Positions 53,650 through 62,322 are shown, counted from the first letter of the stretch. The stretch is 64,000 bases of DNA from Lysinibacillus telephonicus (GCF_003966145.1 NZ_RXNR01000011.1:1-64000); one strand, 5' to 3'. Numbers and translations are program-made. Notes: generated by a model not told the origin, from the sequence alone.

Positions 53650-53664
53650 ATTACTCATTGTAGT
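53650..53664. promoter_or_regulatory. Imperfect BlaI-type operator upstream of the blaI-like gene
   Basis: Read on the minus strand, ACTACAATGAGTAAT agrees with the perfect dyad before bdbD at 11 of 15 positions and lies at a similar distance from its gene. Autorepression is inferred. Confidence 0.5.
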
Positions 53665-53759
53665 GTTAGAACGATTACCCGTCAACTATTAATAATTAAC
53701 GATAAATTTCAGATGACTGCCTGCAATTGCGTATGTTTTGCCATTGCAATGTTTCAATT

Positions 53760-53792
53760 AAAAAAGGCTGACCCAAAGAGAGTCAACCTATA
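53760..53792 (-). terminator. Terminator of the aldo/keto reductase gene
   Basis: GGTTGAC pairs with GTCAGCC (one wobble), followed by TTTTTT on the minus strand. Confidence 0.75.
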
Positions 53793-53805
53793 ATTACTCT
53801 AACGA

Positions 53806-54645
53806 TTAGAAATCAAAATGGAAATTGTCGGGGTTTTGACCAAAACGTTGATTTTTATTTAATTTATCGATTTGGGCCACTTGTTCTTGTGAAAGCTCAA
53901 AATCAAAAATTTGCATATTTTCTTCAATTCGGCTTGGTGTAACAGACTTTGGTATCGAAATAATACCATGTTGATAATGCCAGCGCAGGATTACTTGAGC
54001 AGTTGATTTTTCTAATTGCTGTGCGATTTTTGTAATCGTTGCATCCTGTAAAACTCCTCCACGTCCAAGAGGCGACCATGCAGTTACAGCGATATCGTTT
54101 TCTTTACAAAACTCACGCAGCTCTAATTGTGTAAGATAAGGATGCAGTTCAATTTGGTTTACCATAGGTTTCACGTTCGCTGTAGCGAAGATTTTTTCTA
54201 GATGGTGTGCATGATGATTTGATACACCTGGTACACGAATCAACTTTTCTTCATAAAGTCGCTCAATTGCACGGTAAGTATCCACCAATTTATCCTCTAC
54301 AGGCCAATGTGTTAAATATAAATCAATATAATCAAGCCCAAGTTTTTCCAATGATGTTTCAAATGCACGTAATGTTTCATCATAACCTTGATCTGAATTC
54401 CATACTTTTGTTGTAACAAAAATTTCTTCTCTAGGAACTCGAGAGTTGCGAATTGCTTCTCCAACCTCTCCCTCATTTTTATAAAGTGCTGCTGTATCAA
54501 TTGCACGATACCCAACTTCTAAGGCTTTTGAAACTGCTTGAATAGCCTCCTCAGGATCAGTCATTTTAAACACACCTAGACCTAAGTAAGGCATATTCAC
54601 TCCATTTGTTAAAACTTTTGATGGTATAACTGTCAAATTGCTCAC
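53806..54645 (-). CDS. Aldo/keto reductase
   Basis: A 279-residue NADPH-dependent reductase of the AKR5/YvgN-like group. The catalytic tetrad is visible: Asp in YRAIDTAALYKNE with its tyrosine, lysine in VTTKVWNSDQ and histidine in LYLTHWPV. NADPH-binding residues are in ISIPKSVTPSRI. Likely substrates are small aldehydes such as glyoxals. Single gene, divergent from the acyl-CoA ligase. Its first 255 upstream bases are AT-rich and show no other gene. Confidence 0.9.
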   Translation of the reverse strand: MSNLTVIPSKVLTNGVNMPYLGLGVFKMTDPEEAIQAVSKALEVGYRAIDTAALYKNEGEVGEAIRNSRVPREEIFVTTKVWNSDQGYDETLRAFETSLEKLGLDYIDLYLTHWPVEDKLVDTYRAIERLYEEKLIRVPGVSNHHAHHLEKIFATANVKPMVNQIELHPYLTQLELREFCKENDIAVTAWSPLGRGGVLQDATITKIAQQLEKSTAQVILRWHYQHGIISIPKSVTPSRIEENMQIFDFELSQEQVAQIDKLNKNQRFGQNPDNFHFDF

Positions 54646-54899
54646 TCCCCTTTTTCAATATCTTCCATTATACGATGAACTGTAATCTTTACTTAAAAGA
54701 TATGCTTAATTATTTAATTTTTTCTTAATTTCGTTGGAAAAATAGATTCTTATTTAGTAAATTTCAAAAAAATATATTTAATTTCTACCATCATTCTCGT
54801 TCTAAGACTCTTGAACTATAAATATATTAATAAGAAAGACCTTTTTATCATGGTCACGTAATTTTTGTATGGAATATTTTTGAAAAGGAGCTGATCGTT

Positions 54900-56513
54900 A
54901 TGATGGAAACACCTTTACTATTAACAAGCTTTTTAAAACGTGCAGAGAGATATTTTCCTCACAAATTAATCATCTCTAGAACAAGCCCTGAAACAATACA
55001 CCGCATTACGTACAAGGAATATGTAAAGCGAACTCACAAACTTGCTGCTGCATTAACAAAACTAGGTATGAAAAAAGGGACAAAAGTTGGTTCATTCGCT
55101 TGGAACCATCATCGTCATTTAGAAGCTTATTTTGCTGTACCTTGTGCAGGGGCAATTTTGCATATGGTTAATATTCGCCTTTCGCCTGAACATATTATTT
55201 ATGTCATCAACCACGCCGAGGATGAAATTTTATTAATTGATGGGGACTTGTTCCCACTGCTTAGTAAAGCGATTCCATACTTAAAAACAGTAAAACATAT
55301 TGTTGTAATGCAAGATAATATGGAAGTTCCTGAATCAACTTTCCCAAATGTCTACTCATACGAAAAACTATTAGCGGAAGCAGATGATAACTTTGCTTTC
55401 CCTGAAGATTTAGATGAAAACTCCCCTGCTGGCATGTGTTATACAAGCGCAACTACTGGCATGCCTAAAGGTGTCGTTTATTCACACCGCGGTTTAGTAC
55501 TACACAGTCTTGCACTTGGTTTAAGTGATAGCATGGGTATTCGTGAAAAAGATGTCATTATGCCAATTGTGCCAATGTTCCATGTAAATGCATGGGGAAT
55601 GCCGTTTGCTGCTGTAAACTATGGATCTACTCAAGTTCTACCTGGTCCTATGTTCACACCTTCTCTACTGCTTGATTTAATCGAACAAGAAAAAGTTACA
55701 GTTACTGCTGGCGTTCCAACTATTTGGCTAGGTGTTGCTCAAGAGCAAGAGAAAAATCCGAGAGATTTATCATCTCTTCGCTCAGTTGTTTGCGGCGGGT
55801 CTGCCTCTCCAAAAGGACTTATTAAAACATTTGAAGACAAATTTAATGTTCCTTTTGTCGTTGGGTATGGAATGACTGAAACAACACCAATTGTCTCTTT
55901 ATCAACCTATACTTCTGAAATGGAAGATTGGACTCGAGAACAAAAATTAGATATTCGTGCAACACAAGGATTACCTGTATCTTTATTGGACACAGAAGTG
56001 GTAAATGAAGCTGGCGAGGTTCCTTGGGACGGTCAAACAATGGGTGAACTTCGCATTCGCGGTCCTTGGATTGCAGATGAATACTATAAAGATGAACGAA
56101 CAGTAGAAGCATTTAAAGATGGATGGCTTTATACAGGCGATATAGCAGTAGTTACTCCTGAAGGATATATAAAGATTACGGACCGAACAAAAGATTTAAT
56201 TAAAAGCGGTGGCGAATGGATTTCTTCTGTTGATTTGGAAAACGCATTAATGACACATGAAGCCGTTTTTGAAGCAGCTGTAATCGCTATTCCTCATGAA
56301 AAATGGCAAGAGCGTCCCCTTGCATGTGTTGTATTAAAAGAAGGGAAAGACGCTACGAAAGAGGAGTTAATAAGCTTTTTAGAAGGACAATTTGCTAAAT
56401 GGTGGCTGCCAGATGATGTTGTATTTATAAACGAAATTCCGAAAACATCTGTAGGTAAATTTTTAAAAGCAAAACTCCGCGAGGATCTAAAGGACTATCA
56501 AGTAATTATATAG
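54900..56513 (+). CDS. Fatty acid-CoA ligase (AMP-binding family)
   Basis: A 537-residue acyl-CoA synthetase, distinct from LcfB. The P-loop is YTSATTGMPKGVVYSHRG, followed by GYGMTETTPIVSL, YTGDIAVVTPEGYIKITDR and the catalytic lysine in PKTSVGKFLKAKLR. Features such as VPMFHVNAWGMPFAAV place it in the medium/long-chain ligase group (AlkK-like). Two ATGs (54900, 54903) follow AAAGGAG. No FadR-like dyad is evident upstream, unlike lcfB. Confidence 0.88.
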   Translation: MMETPLLLTSFLKRAERYFPHKLIISRTSPETIHRITYKEYVKRTHKLAAALTKLGMKKGTKVGSFAWNHHRHLEAYFAVPCAGAILHMVNIRLSPEHIIYVINHAEDEILLIDGDLFPLLSKAIPYLKTVKHIVVMQDNMEVPESTFPNVYSYEKLLAEADDNFAFPEDLDENSPAGMCYTSATTGMPKGVVYSHRGLVLHSLALGLSDSMGIREKDVIMPIVPMFHVNAWGMPFAAVNYGSTQVLPGPMFTPSLLLDLIEQEKVTVTAGVPTIWLGVAQEQEKNPRDLSSLRSVVCGGSASPKGLIKTFEDKFNVPFVVGYGMTETTPIVSLSTYTSEMEDWTREQKLDIRATQGLPVSLLDTEVVNEAGEVPWDGQTMGELRIRGPWIADEYYKDERTVEAFKDGWLYTGDIAVVTPEGYIKITDRTKDLIKSGGEWISSVDLENALMTHEAVFEAAVIAIPHEKWQERPLACVVLKEGKDATKEELISFLEGQFAKWWLPDDVVFINEIPKTSVGKFLKAKLREDLKDYQVII

Positions 56514-56628
56514 TGATGCCGCCAAGTAATAAGTTCTGAACCATTATAGACATAAATTAATGTAGTAAAGTTGTTATCTATGAGCTATACTAAAAATAGA
56601 GATTTTATAACATGAGGAGGATACTTCC

Positions 56629-56721
56629 ATGAACTTATTATTAATTCTTGGTGTTATTGTAGCTTTCCTAGTTGCTATCTTCACAGCTGGCTACGAAGGT
56701 GACTATACTTCAGAAAAATAA
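56629..56721 (+). CDS. 30-residue single-helix membrane protein
   Basis: MNLLLILGVIVAFLVAIFTA forms a membrane helix, followed by GYEGDYTSEK. GAGGAGG lies 8 nt upstream of ATG 56629 and a terminator follows the stop, so this looks like a real monocistronic small gene. I recognise no family. Confidence 0.65.
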   Translation: MNLLLILGVIVAFLVAIFTAGYEGDYTSEK

Positions 56722-56725
56722 TCTC

Positions 56726-56768
56726 AAAAGAAGGAGTGATAACTATTGTTGTCACTTCTTCTTTTTTA
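56726..56768 (+). terminator. Terminator of the 30-residue protein gene
   Basis: AAGAAGGAGTGA pairs (one mismatch) with TCACTTCTTCTT, followed by TTTTT. Confidence 0.75.
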
Positions 56769-56795
56769 TTCTATTGTAGAGATTTTTGATTTATT

Positions 56796-56885
56796 ATTGC
56801 CCGATTTTGTGAAATTATCGCTCTAATTTGTGAATTTATCGCCCATATTAGTGACAATATCGCTCTCTTTTATAAACTTATCGCC
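56796..56885. repeat. GGGCGATA tandem array D (21-nt units)
   Basis: Read on the minus strand, four consecutive 21-nt units begin AGGCGATA, GAGCGATA, GGGCGATA and GAGCGATA, followed by a partial GGGC. Fillers (for example AATTCACAAATTA) resemble those of the array at 26738-26855. It lies between two plus-strand genes, in opposite orientation to that array. Confidence 0.8.
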
Positions 56886-56965
56886 TTTTTAACTTTTCAA
56901 GCAAGGCGCTTGCTCTTTTCCTATGTTAATGTTTTCATTAGTTTAAAAAACAAGGAGGCCTTTAT

Positions 56966-57853
56966 ATGCCTACACATTTTCATAAAAAGCCTAACAATTA
57001 TGTTTCCCATGTTCAAATAAAAGTATCAAACTTACAAAGTTCAGTTGATTATTATAAAACGATTATTGGATTCAAAGTGCTTGAACAAACTACAAATACA
57101 GCAATTTTAACAATCGATGGTACAGATAGTATTCTTTCTTTGGAAGAAGTACCAAACGCACAGCCTTTACAAAACGGTCAAACAGGTCTTTATCATTTTG
57201 CAATCCTTTTACCGACCCGCAAAGATTTAGGAAACTTTATTCAGCATATTATAAAGCACAATGTTCGAATAGGTGCTGGAGATCATCATGTTAGTGAAGC
57301 TATATATTTAAATGATCCAGATGGAAATGGAATCGAAGTTTATTCAGATCGACCTGAAGATGAATGGATTTGGTACGGTGATTCAACAGTCCATATGGTA
57401 ACTGAACAACTCAATATCCCTTCGATTTTGGCTAATGCCAATAATTTGTGGGATGGGCTCCCTAATGGGACAGTAATGGGACATATCCATCTTTCTGTCG
57501 CAAATTTACATGACTCTGAAAAATTTTATACTGAAGGATTAGGATTCGAAGTTGTAGCGCGCTACGGAACTCAAGCTCTATTTATTTCAACAGGTAAGTA
57601 TCATCATCATATTGGGCTTAATATTTGGAACAGCGCTGATGGGGCACCTGCACCAGTAAATAGCCTTGGATTAAAATCATTTACGCTTGTATTAAATAAT
57701 CTTGAACAGACTGAACAAATTAAAGATAGTTTAACAAAAATCGGAGCAAAAATAGAGCACTTTGAAGAGGCTCCTAATTTTGGCGGCAGCCAAGCGTTTT
57801 CTACTATTGATCCTTCTGGAATTCGAATCATCTTCACTTTAGAGGGTGAATGA
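56966..57853 (+). CDS. catE: CatE-like extradiol dioxygenase (VOC family)
   Basis: A 295-residue protein with two vicinal-oxygen-chelate modules (about 10-130 and 170-290). Probable metal ligands are in HIHLSVANL, GKYHHHIGLN and a late glutamate-like position; DPDGNGIEVYSDRP closes the first module. It resembles B. subtilis CatE, catechol-2,3-dioxygenase, along the full length. Catechol as substrate is inferred. ATG 56966 follows AAGGAGG. Confidence 0.82.
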   Translation: MPTHFHKKPNNYVSHVQIKVSNLQSSVDYYKTIIGFKVLEQTTNTAILTIDGTDSILSLEEVPNAQPLQNGQTGLYHFAILLPTRKDLGNFIQHIIKHNVRIGAGDHHVSEAIYLNDPDGNGIEVYSDRPEDEWIWYGDSTVHMVTEQLNIPSILANANNLWDGLPNGTVMGHIHLSVANLHDSEKFYTEGLGFEVVARYGTQALFISTGKYHHHIGLNIWNSADGAPAPVNSLGLKSFTLVLNNLEQTEQIKDSLTKIGAKIEHFEEAPNFGGSQAFSTIDPSGIRIIFTLEGE

Positions 57854-57920
57854 TTTAGATTAAACTATAAGTATGAGTTTATTACACTAGCTCAATGGCT
57901 AAAATGTTGAGATGAAGCAA

Positions 57921-57970
57921 ATAAAAAAGCATTTTACCCCTACATTTGTAGAAGTAAAATGCTTTTTTAT
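57921..57970 (-). terminator. Terminator of trmL
   Basis: AAAGCATTTTAC and GTAAAATGCTTT form a 12-bp stem with inner CTACA/TGTAG pairing; T runs on both strands. It overlaps the trmL stop. Confidence 0.85.
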
Positions 57971-58440
57971 TTCAAGCCTGGATAATTTTGCTGCCTTAAA
58001 GCTTCATAAATGACAATGGCTGCAGTATTCGATAAATTTAGCGAACGAACATGATTACTTTGTGGAATACGCAAGCACATATCCCGGCGTTCATATGCGA
58101 AATCCTTTGGTAAACCTGTTGTTTCCTTCCCAAACATAAAATAAATATCTCGCTCACGATTACTAAAATCATGAGTCGTAAATGGCTCATCACTATATGT
58201 TTCGATTAAATACACATCGCCATCCTTTGAATACTCCAAAAAGTCTTCTAGCGAATCATGATATACGACATTAACATGCTCCCAATAATCAAGACCCGCG
58301 CGCTTTAGCATTTTATCATCAGTTGAAAATCCTAAAGGACGGATTAAATGCAATGATGTATTTGTTCCTGCACAGGTCCTCGCAATATTTCCTGTATTTG
58401 CAGGTATTTCAGGTTGATATAACACAATATGCAATGGCAA
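57967..58440 (-). CDS. trmL: tRNA (cytidine/uridine-34-2'-O)-methyltransferase TrmL
   Basis: A SPOUT methyltransferase of 157 residues that 2'-O-methylates the wobble base of tRNA-Leu. It shows QPEIPANTGNIARTC, LIRPLGFSTDDKMLKRAGLDYW, FGKETTGLP and VRSLNLSNTAAIVIYEALRQ of the knotted SAM site. It equals B. subtilis CspR. TTG 58440 fits the family start better than GTG 58449, which lies only 2 nt after GAGGG. Confidence 0.9.
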   Translation of the reverse strand: MPLHIVLYQPEIPANTGNIARTCAGTNTSLHLIRPLGFSTDDKMLKRAGLDYWEHVNVVYHDSLEDFLEYSKDGDVYLIETYSDEPFTTHDFSNRERDIYFMFGKETTGLPKDFAYERRDMCLRIPQSNHVRSLNLSNTAAIVIYEALRQQNYPGLK

Positions 58441-58454
58441 ACTAGACACTTCCC

Positions 58455-58655
58455 TCTTAGAAAAGCGTAAGCACTCCGCTTAGCCCCGTGTCGATAAAAC
58501 GTCACATCGTATGGCATTGTCGGCACTTGCACATCCATGTGTTGCGGGGCCTGAATCCGTGAAGCTTTTTTAGCTTTCGAGCGAGAGCAGACCGCGATGT
58601 CGAGGGGCCGGGTGCTGGAGTTAGACACTCTTCAAAAAATTTTATACTTCTTCTA
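58455..58655. repeat. GC-rich intergenic element with inverted ends
   Basis: A stretch richer in G+C than its surroundings. It begins AGCGTAAGCACTC...TTAGCCCCGTGTCGAT and near its other end has the partly complementary ATGTCGAGGGGCCGGGTGCT. Its right end (58625-58654) repeats the block at 34757-34786 with one mismatch. No credible reading frame. It lies between queG and trmL. Confidence 0.5.
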
Positions 58656-58666
58656 AACAATTTCTA

Positions 58667-59806
58667 TTATAATGAAACATTTAATAGTTTAATTCCTTTT
58701 TCTATTTCACGAAGCACGTCCTCATCACTCTCTTGTTCATAAGCTTTTGATAAGGCTTCTTCTGCTAACGGACCCCCAATTTTGCCGATTGCCCAAGCAG
58801 CAGTACCGCGCATTACTGGTCGTTCATCTTTTTTCATCACATCAATTAAATCTGGTACTGCAGACTGTTCTCTAAAATGTGCTAATGCAATAATTGCATT
58901 TCGCTGAATTGGCTTTTTCCCACGCCATGAGCCAGACATTGAACCAAACTTTGCTTTAAATTCTTTATTTGAAATTTTTAATAATGGCTGTAACAATGGT
59001 TTTGCCAGCTCGGGATCAGGCTTAAATTCCTCATGTATCCAATTCGTTTTCCCTTTATTTTTTGGACATACAGTTTGGCAAGTATCACAGCCATAAATCC
59101 GATTTCCAATTTCTGTACGGAATTCATCTGGCAGAAAGTCTTTTGTTTGCGTTAAAAATGCGACACACCTTTGAGCATTCAATTGACCTGCTTCTACTAG
59201 AGCACCTGTTGGGCAAACGTCTAAGCAAAGTGTACAGTCGCCACACTCATTTTCAATAGGGTCATCTGGTGCAAACGGAATATTTGTAATCATTTCACCT
59301 AGGTAAACGTATGAACCAAACTCAGGTGTGATGATGGAGCAATTTTTCCCACTCCAACCAATGCCCGCACGTTCAGCTACTGCACGATCAACAAGTTCTC
59401 CCGTATCCACCATTGACTTAACTTGGACAGTTGGCACTCGTTCTTTTAGCCATTCTTCGATTAATTTGAGGCGTTCTCTAACTGCCACGTGATAATCAAT
59501 TCCCCACGATGCGCGGGCAAAAATCCCTCGGCGCGACCCTTTTTTTCCAACTGGAGCATCCTTCATTTTCGAAGGGTAGGCTAAGGCTATGGCAATAATA
59601 CTTTCCGCACTATTTAAAAGTCTTATTGGTTCGGTGCGCTTTTCGATATCGGATTCTTCAAAGCCTGATTGATAGCCTAATTCCTGTTGGCGTTTTAGTC
59701 GGTTTTTCAACTCATTAAATGGAGAAGCATGTGTAAAACCGATTTTATCGACGCCAATTGATTTTGCGTATTCAATTAACTCGGATTGCAAAGATTCGAT
59801 TTTCAT
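58667..59806 (-). CDS. queG: Epoxyqueuosine reductase QueG
   Basis: QueG performs the last step of queuosine synthesis in tRNA, using cobalamin and two 4Fe-4S clusters. The 379-residue protein has DTGELVDRAVAERAGIGWSGKN, cluster ligands in CGDCTLCLDVCPTGA and CDTCQTVCPKN, and a C-terminal HEAT-like repeat region (about 300-379). It belongs to the long QueG form. ATG 59806 follows AAGGATGGG. Together with trmL nearby it concerns anticodon modification. Confidence 0.93.
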   Translation of the reverse strand: MKIESLQSELIEYAKSIGVDKIGFTHASPFNELKNRLKRQQELGYQSGFEESDIEKRTEPIRLLNSAESIIAIALAYPSKMKDAPVGKKGSRRGIFARASWGIDYHVAVRERLKLIEEWLKERVPTVQVKSMVDTGELVDRAVAERAGIGWSGKNCSIITPEFGSYVYLGEMITNIPFAPDDPIENECGDCTLCLDVCPTGALVEAGQLNAQRCVAFLTQTKDFLPDEFRTEIGNRIYGCDTCQTVCPKNKGKTNWIHEEFKPDPELAKPLLQPLLKISNKEFKAKFGSMSGSWRGKKPIQRNAIIALAHFREQSAVPDLIDVMKKDERPVMRGTAAWAIGKIGGPLAEEALSKAYEQESDEDVLREIEKGIKLLNVSL

Positions 59807-59851
59807 TTCCCATCCTTCTCCTTTTCTGTTAGTATTTATGGTAACATCGCA

Positions 59852-59867
59852 AAATTACGCGTAATTT
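59852..59867. promoter_or_regulatory. 16-bp palindrome with TTACGCGTAA core
   Basis: AAATTACGCGTAATTT is perfectly palindromic and lies between the divergent starts of queG and the B3/B4 gene. Its centre carries TTACGCG on both strands, the core word of the two large repeat arrays. Confidence 0.5.
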
Positions 59868-59890
59868 AACTATAGTAGGTGATTTTAACA

Positions 59891-60580
59891 ATGAACATTT
59901 CATTAAGCAATTCACTTCTAACTACCAATGACCAATTAAAAATCGGCATTATCCATTATACCAAAATTATTGTGTCAGAATCTCCTCAAATGATAAAAGG
60001 ACGCACACAACTTTATCAAGAGAACCTATATTTAGAACTTCAAGAAAATCCTGTTACTGAGCGTCCTGGGATTGCAGAGTGGCGGAAAATTTGGAAGTCA
60101 TTGGGCGCTGACCCAAACCGCTATCGCCATTCCGCTGAAAGTTTAATACGTCGTATTGCAAAACAAAACTATTTAACTCCATTTCATTCAGCAGTAGATT
60201 TAAATAATTTCTTTTCATTACAATATGAAATTCCAATAGGCATTTACGATATTGCAAAAATTCATGGAGATATTGAAATTGCTTTAGGCGATGAAGAAAC
60301 AGGCTATGAAGGACTAAATGGCCGATTCAATTCGCTAAAAAACATTTTATTTAGTAAAGATGCAGAAGGGGCTTTCGGTAGTCCATTTGTTGATTCAATA
60401 AGAACTGCAGTAACTGAAGAAACTCATGATGCAATTCAAATCTTTTATTTGCGCCCATCACTGCAGGAAAACGAATGCAAGGAGCTGCTGGAATCTGCCG
60501 GTAAGATGTTTACACAAATTAATGGCGGCGACTATACAACGGAATTATTAACAAAAGATAATCCAGTATTAACAATTTAG
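59891..60580 (+). CDS. B3/B4 tRNA-binding domain protein
   Basis: A 229-residue stand-alone protein with the B3/B4 fold of phenylalanyl-tRNA synthetase beta subunit (PGIAEWRKIWKSLGADPNRYRHSAESLIRRI, then AVDLNNFFSLQYEIPIGIYD). Such proteins may edit or bind aminoacylated tRNA, but no function is established. ATG 59891 has AGTAGGTG upstream. It is followed 13 nt later by the DIP1984-like gene. Confidence 0.82.
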   Translation: MNISLSNSLLTTNDQLKIGIIHYTKIIVSESPQMIKGRTQLYQENLYLELQENPVTERPGIAEWRKIWKSLGADPNRYRHSAESLIRRIAKQNYLTPFHSAVDLNNFFSLQYEIPIGIYDIAKIHGDIEIALGDEETGYEGLNGRFNSLKNILFSKDAEGAFGSPFVDSIRTAVTEETHDAIQIFYLRPSLQENECKELLESAGKMFTQINGGDYTTELLTKDNPVLTI

Positions 60581-60593
60581 AGGAGCTGATTGT

Positions 60594-61106
60594 GTGAAAA
60601 AGATACCTTTAGCAGAAGGGGTTAAATTAAAGAGCATTTTGACAAAAAAAATTCAAGAATTAATAAGTGAAATTCATTTAGTTTCTCATGCCGTTGTAGA
60701 AAAGGGGGAGAAACCAAATCCATCTGGAAGACCACTTAATGAAGTAGAGAAGGAACTTGCTCAAGTACGCAAAGACTCCCGGACACTTGATAAGCTTATT
60801 TACCGAGCAAATATCGACAATACTATATCTTTTAAAGGGGAAGAACTGCCGATAGTTGAAGCAATTGAATTAGCTTCCCAATTACGAGCTGAAGCCAGCC
60901 TTTATAAAGATCTCGGCAAAGAAGAAAGAGAACGACTATATAGTACTAGCGACAACATTATTTTCTATCAAGTTGCGATGTACGATCCTGCTGAGTATCG
61001 CAATCGTGCAAATGAATTAGAAAAAGATGCTCATAGATTATCAAACTTAATCAACGCAAAAAATTATCAAGTAGAAATTGAATTTGACGATTCAAATTAC
61101 TTCTAG
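60594..61106 (+). CDS. DIP1984-family protein
   Basis: A 170-residue helical protein resembling DIP1984/septicolysin-like proteins (KLAEGVKLK-type start PLAEGVKLKSILTKKIQEL, NPSGRPLNEVEKELAQVRKD, LIYRANIDN). Its function is unknown. GTG 60594 lies 8 nt after AGAGGAG. It is probably cotranscribed with the B3/B4 gene. Confidence 0.75.
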   Translation: MKKIPLAEGVKLKSILTKKIQELISEIHLVSHAVVEKGEKPNPSGRPLNEVEKELAQVRKDSRTLDKLIYRANIDNTISFKGEELPIVEAIELASQLRAEASLYKDLGKEERERLYSTSDNIIFYQVAMYDPAEYRNRANELEKDAHRLSNLINAKNYQVEIEFDDSNYF

Positions 61107-61291
61107 TAAACCTCGGGAAGGTGAGACTCCAACCCGAGGCATAACGATCTGTCCTTTGCCTGCCACGCAAACTTAATGTGAAACCGATTACCTTTAACCT
61201 GTTACTTTGTGACCTTTAACTAATAACCAACTATAGTAAAAGCCCACAAGACTTGATTAATAGTAATCTTAATTTTGACAGACGTTATGTT

Positions 61292-61328
61292 AGAAGCCGC
61301 CTCAAATTGAGACGGCTTCTTTTTAATT
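61292..61328 (+). terminator. Terminator upstream of the carboxypeptidase 3' end
   Basis: AGAAGCCG..CTC pairs with GAG..CGGCTTCT, followed by TTTTTAATT on the plus strand, so it serves the DIP1984 transcript, about 190 nt away. Another hairpin CCTCGG/CCGAGG near 61112 has no T run. Confidence 0.65.
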
Positions 61329-62241
61329 ATTCAACCCCAGGTAATACCCTTAATATTTTTAAATCTGCATCTAAAATAGCATCTACCCCTAATGGCAATG
61401 CTATGTTTGGTTCACAATGTCCTATCATAAATCCTGTAACAACGGGTTTTTTAAGCGGTTTTAAATATTCTTCAAAAATGTTCCACACATCTTCTATTTG
61501 TGCTCCATCCTCAAGCTCTGAAAAATTGCCTATTACAAAACCAGCCGCCTCATCCAGCTTCCGTGCAAGGCGGAGCTGATTAAGCATGCCGTCTATTTTT
61601 TGCAGAGGCTCCCCAATATCTTCAAATAACAGAATCTTGCCTTTTGCATCAAATTCAAATTTTGTCCCTAATGTACTTACTAGCCGATGCAAGTTTCCAC
61701 CTGTTAATTCCCCACGGGCAGACCCTGGCACAATTGTTTGAAGAGGGGAAATATTTGCATCGTATTGAATTTCAAATGGTATGAAAAGCTGTTGGAACAT
61801 TTTTTTCGATAGCTCTGAAAAATGATTTGATCCAACTGATGACAGCATTGGTCCATGGAACGTTACGATATTTGAATATTCCTGAAAAGCGTTGTGGAAA
61901 TATGTTATATCTGAAAATCCCCAAAAGATTTTAGGGTTTTCGGTAAGCAGCTGGTAATCTATACGGTCTGCAATACGGGCAGCCCCGTAGCCGCCTCTTA
62001 AACAAAAAATCGCCTTTATTTCAGGATCTTGTATCATTTTATGTAAATCATTTAGCCGTTCCTCATCTGTTCCTGATAAATAGTTGCCTGTTAGTCCAAC
62101 TGTTTCGCCTAATTTATAACGAAGTCCGAGTGATTCTAAAAACTCCAGCTTTTCTGGCAGCTTTTCCATCGCAAGCGGGCTACTTAACGCCACTACGCCT
62201 ACTGTATCCCCAATATTTAATCGCTTTGGTCGAATTTTCAT
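61327..62241 (-). CDS. LD-carboxypeptidase, peptidase family S66
   Basis: A 304-residue serine peptidase that cuts L,D-bonds in muropeptides or, in MccF relatives, detoxifies microcin C-like compounds. Visible are LRGGYGAARI, the nucleophile serine in FWGFSDITYF, the glutamate in LLFEDIGEP and the histidine in IGHCEPNIALPLG. A peptidoglycan-recycling role is the more usual in Bacillus. Single gene. Confidence 0.85.
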   Translation of the reverse strand: MKIRPKRLNIGDTVGVVALSSPLAMEKLPEKLEFLESLGLRYKLGETVGLTGNYLSGTDEERLNDLHKMIQDPEIKAIFCLRGGYGAARIADRIDYQLLTENPKIFWGFSDITYFHNAFQEYSNIVTFHGPMLSSVGSNHFSELSKKMFQQLFIPFEIQYDANISPLQTIVPGSARGELTGGNLHRLVSTLGTKFEFDAKGKILLFEDIGEPLQKIDGMLNQLRLARKLDEAAGFVIGNFSELEDGAQIEDVWNIFEEYLKPLKKPVVTGFMIGHCEPNIALPLGVDAILDADLKILRVLPGVE

Positions 62242-62322
62242 TTATACTTCCCCCTGACTTTGATAAAAAGATTGTACCATATCAATTACTTATCAGCGTA
62301 ATTACTCAGCGTCCTAAGCTTC

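Noticed and set aside
61107-61290. Small RNA or gene between the DIP1984-like gene and the carboxypeptidase gene
   Set aside because: One hairpin without T run and no supported reading frame; nothing specific beyond the terminator at 61292.
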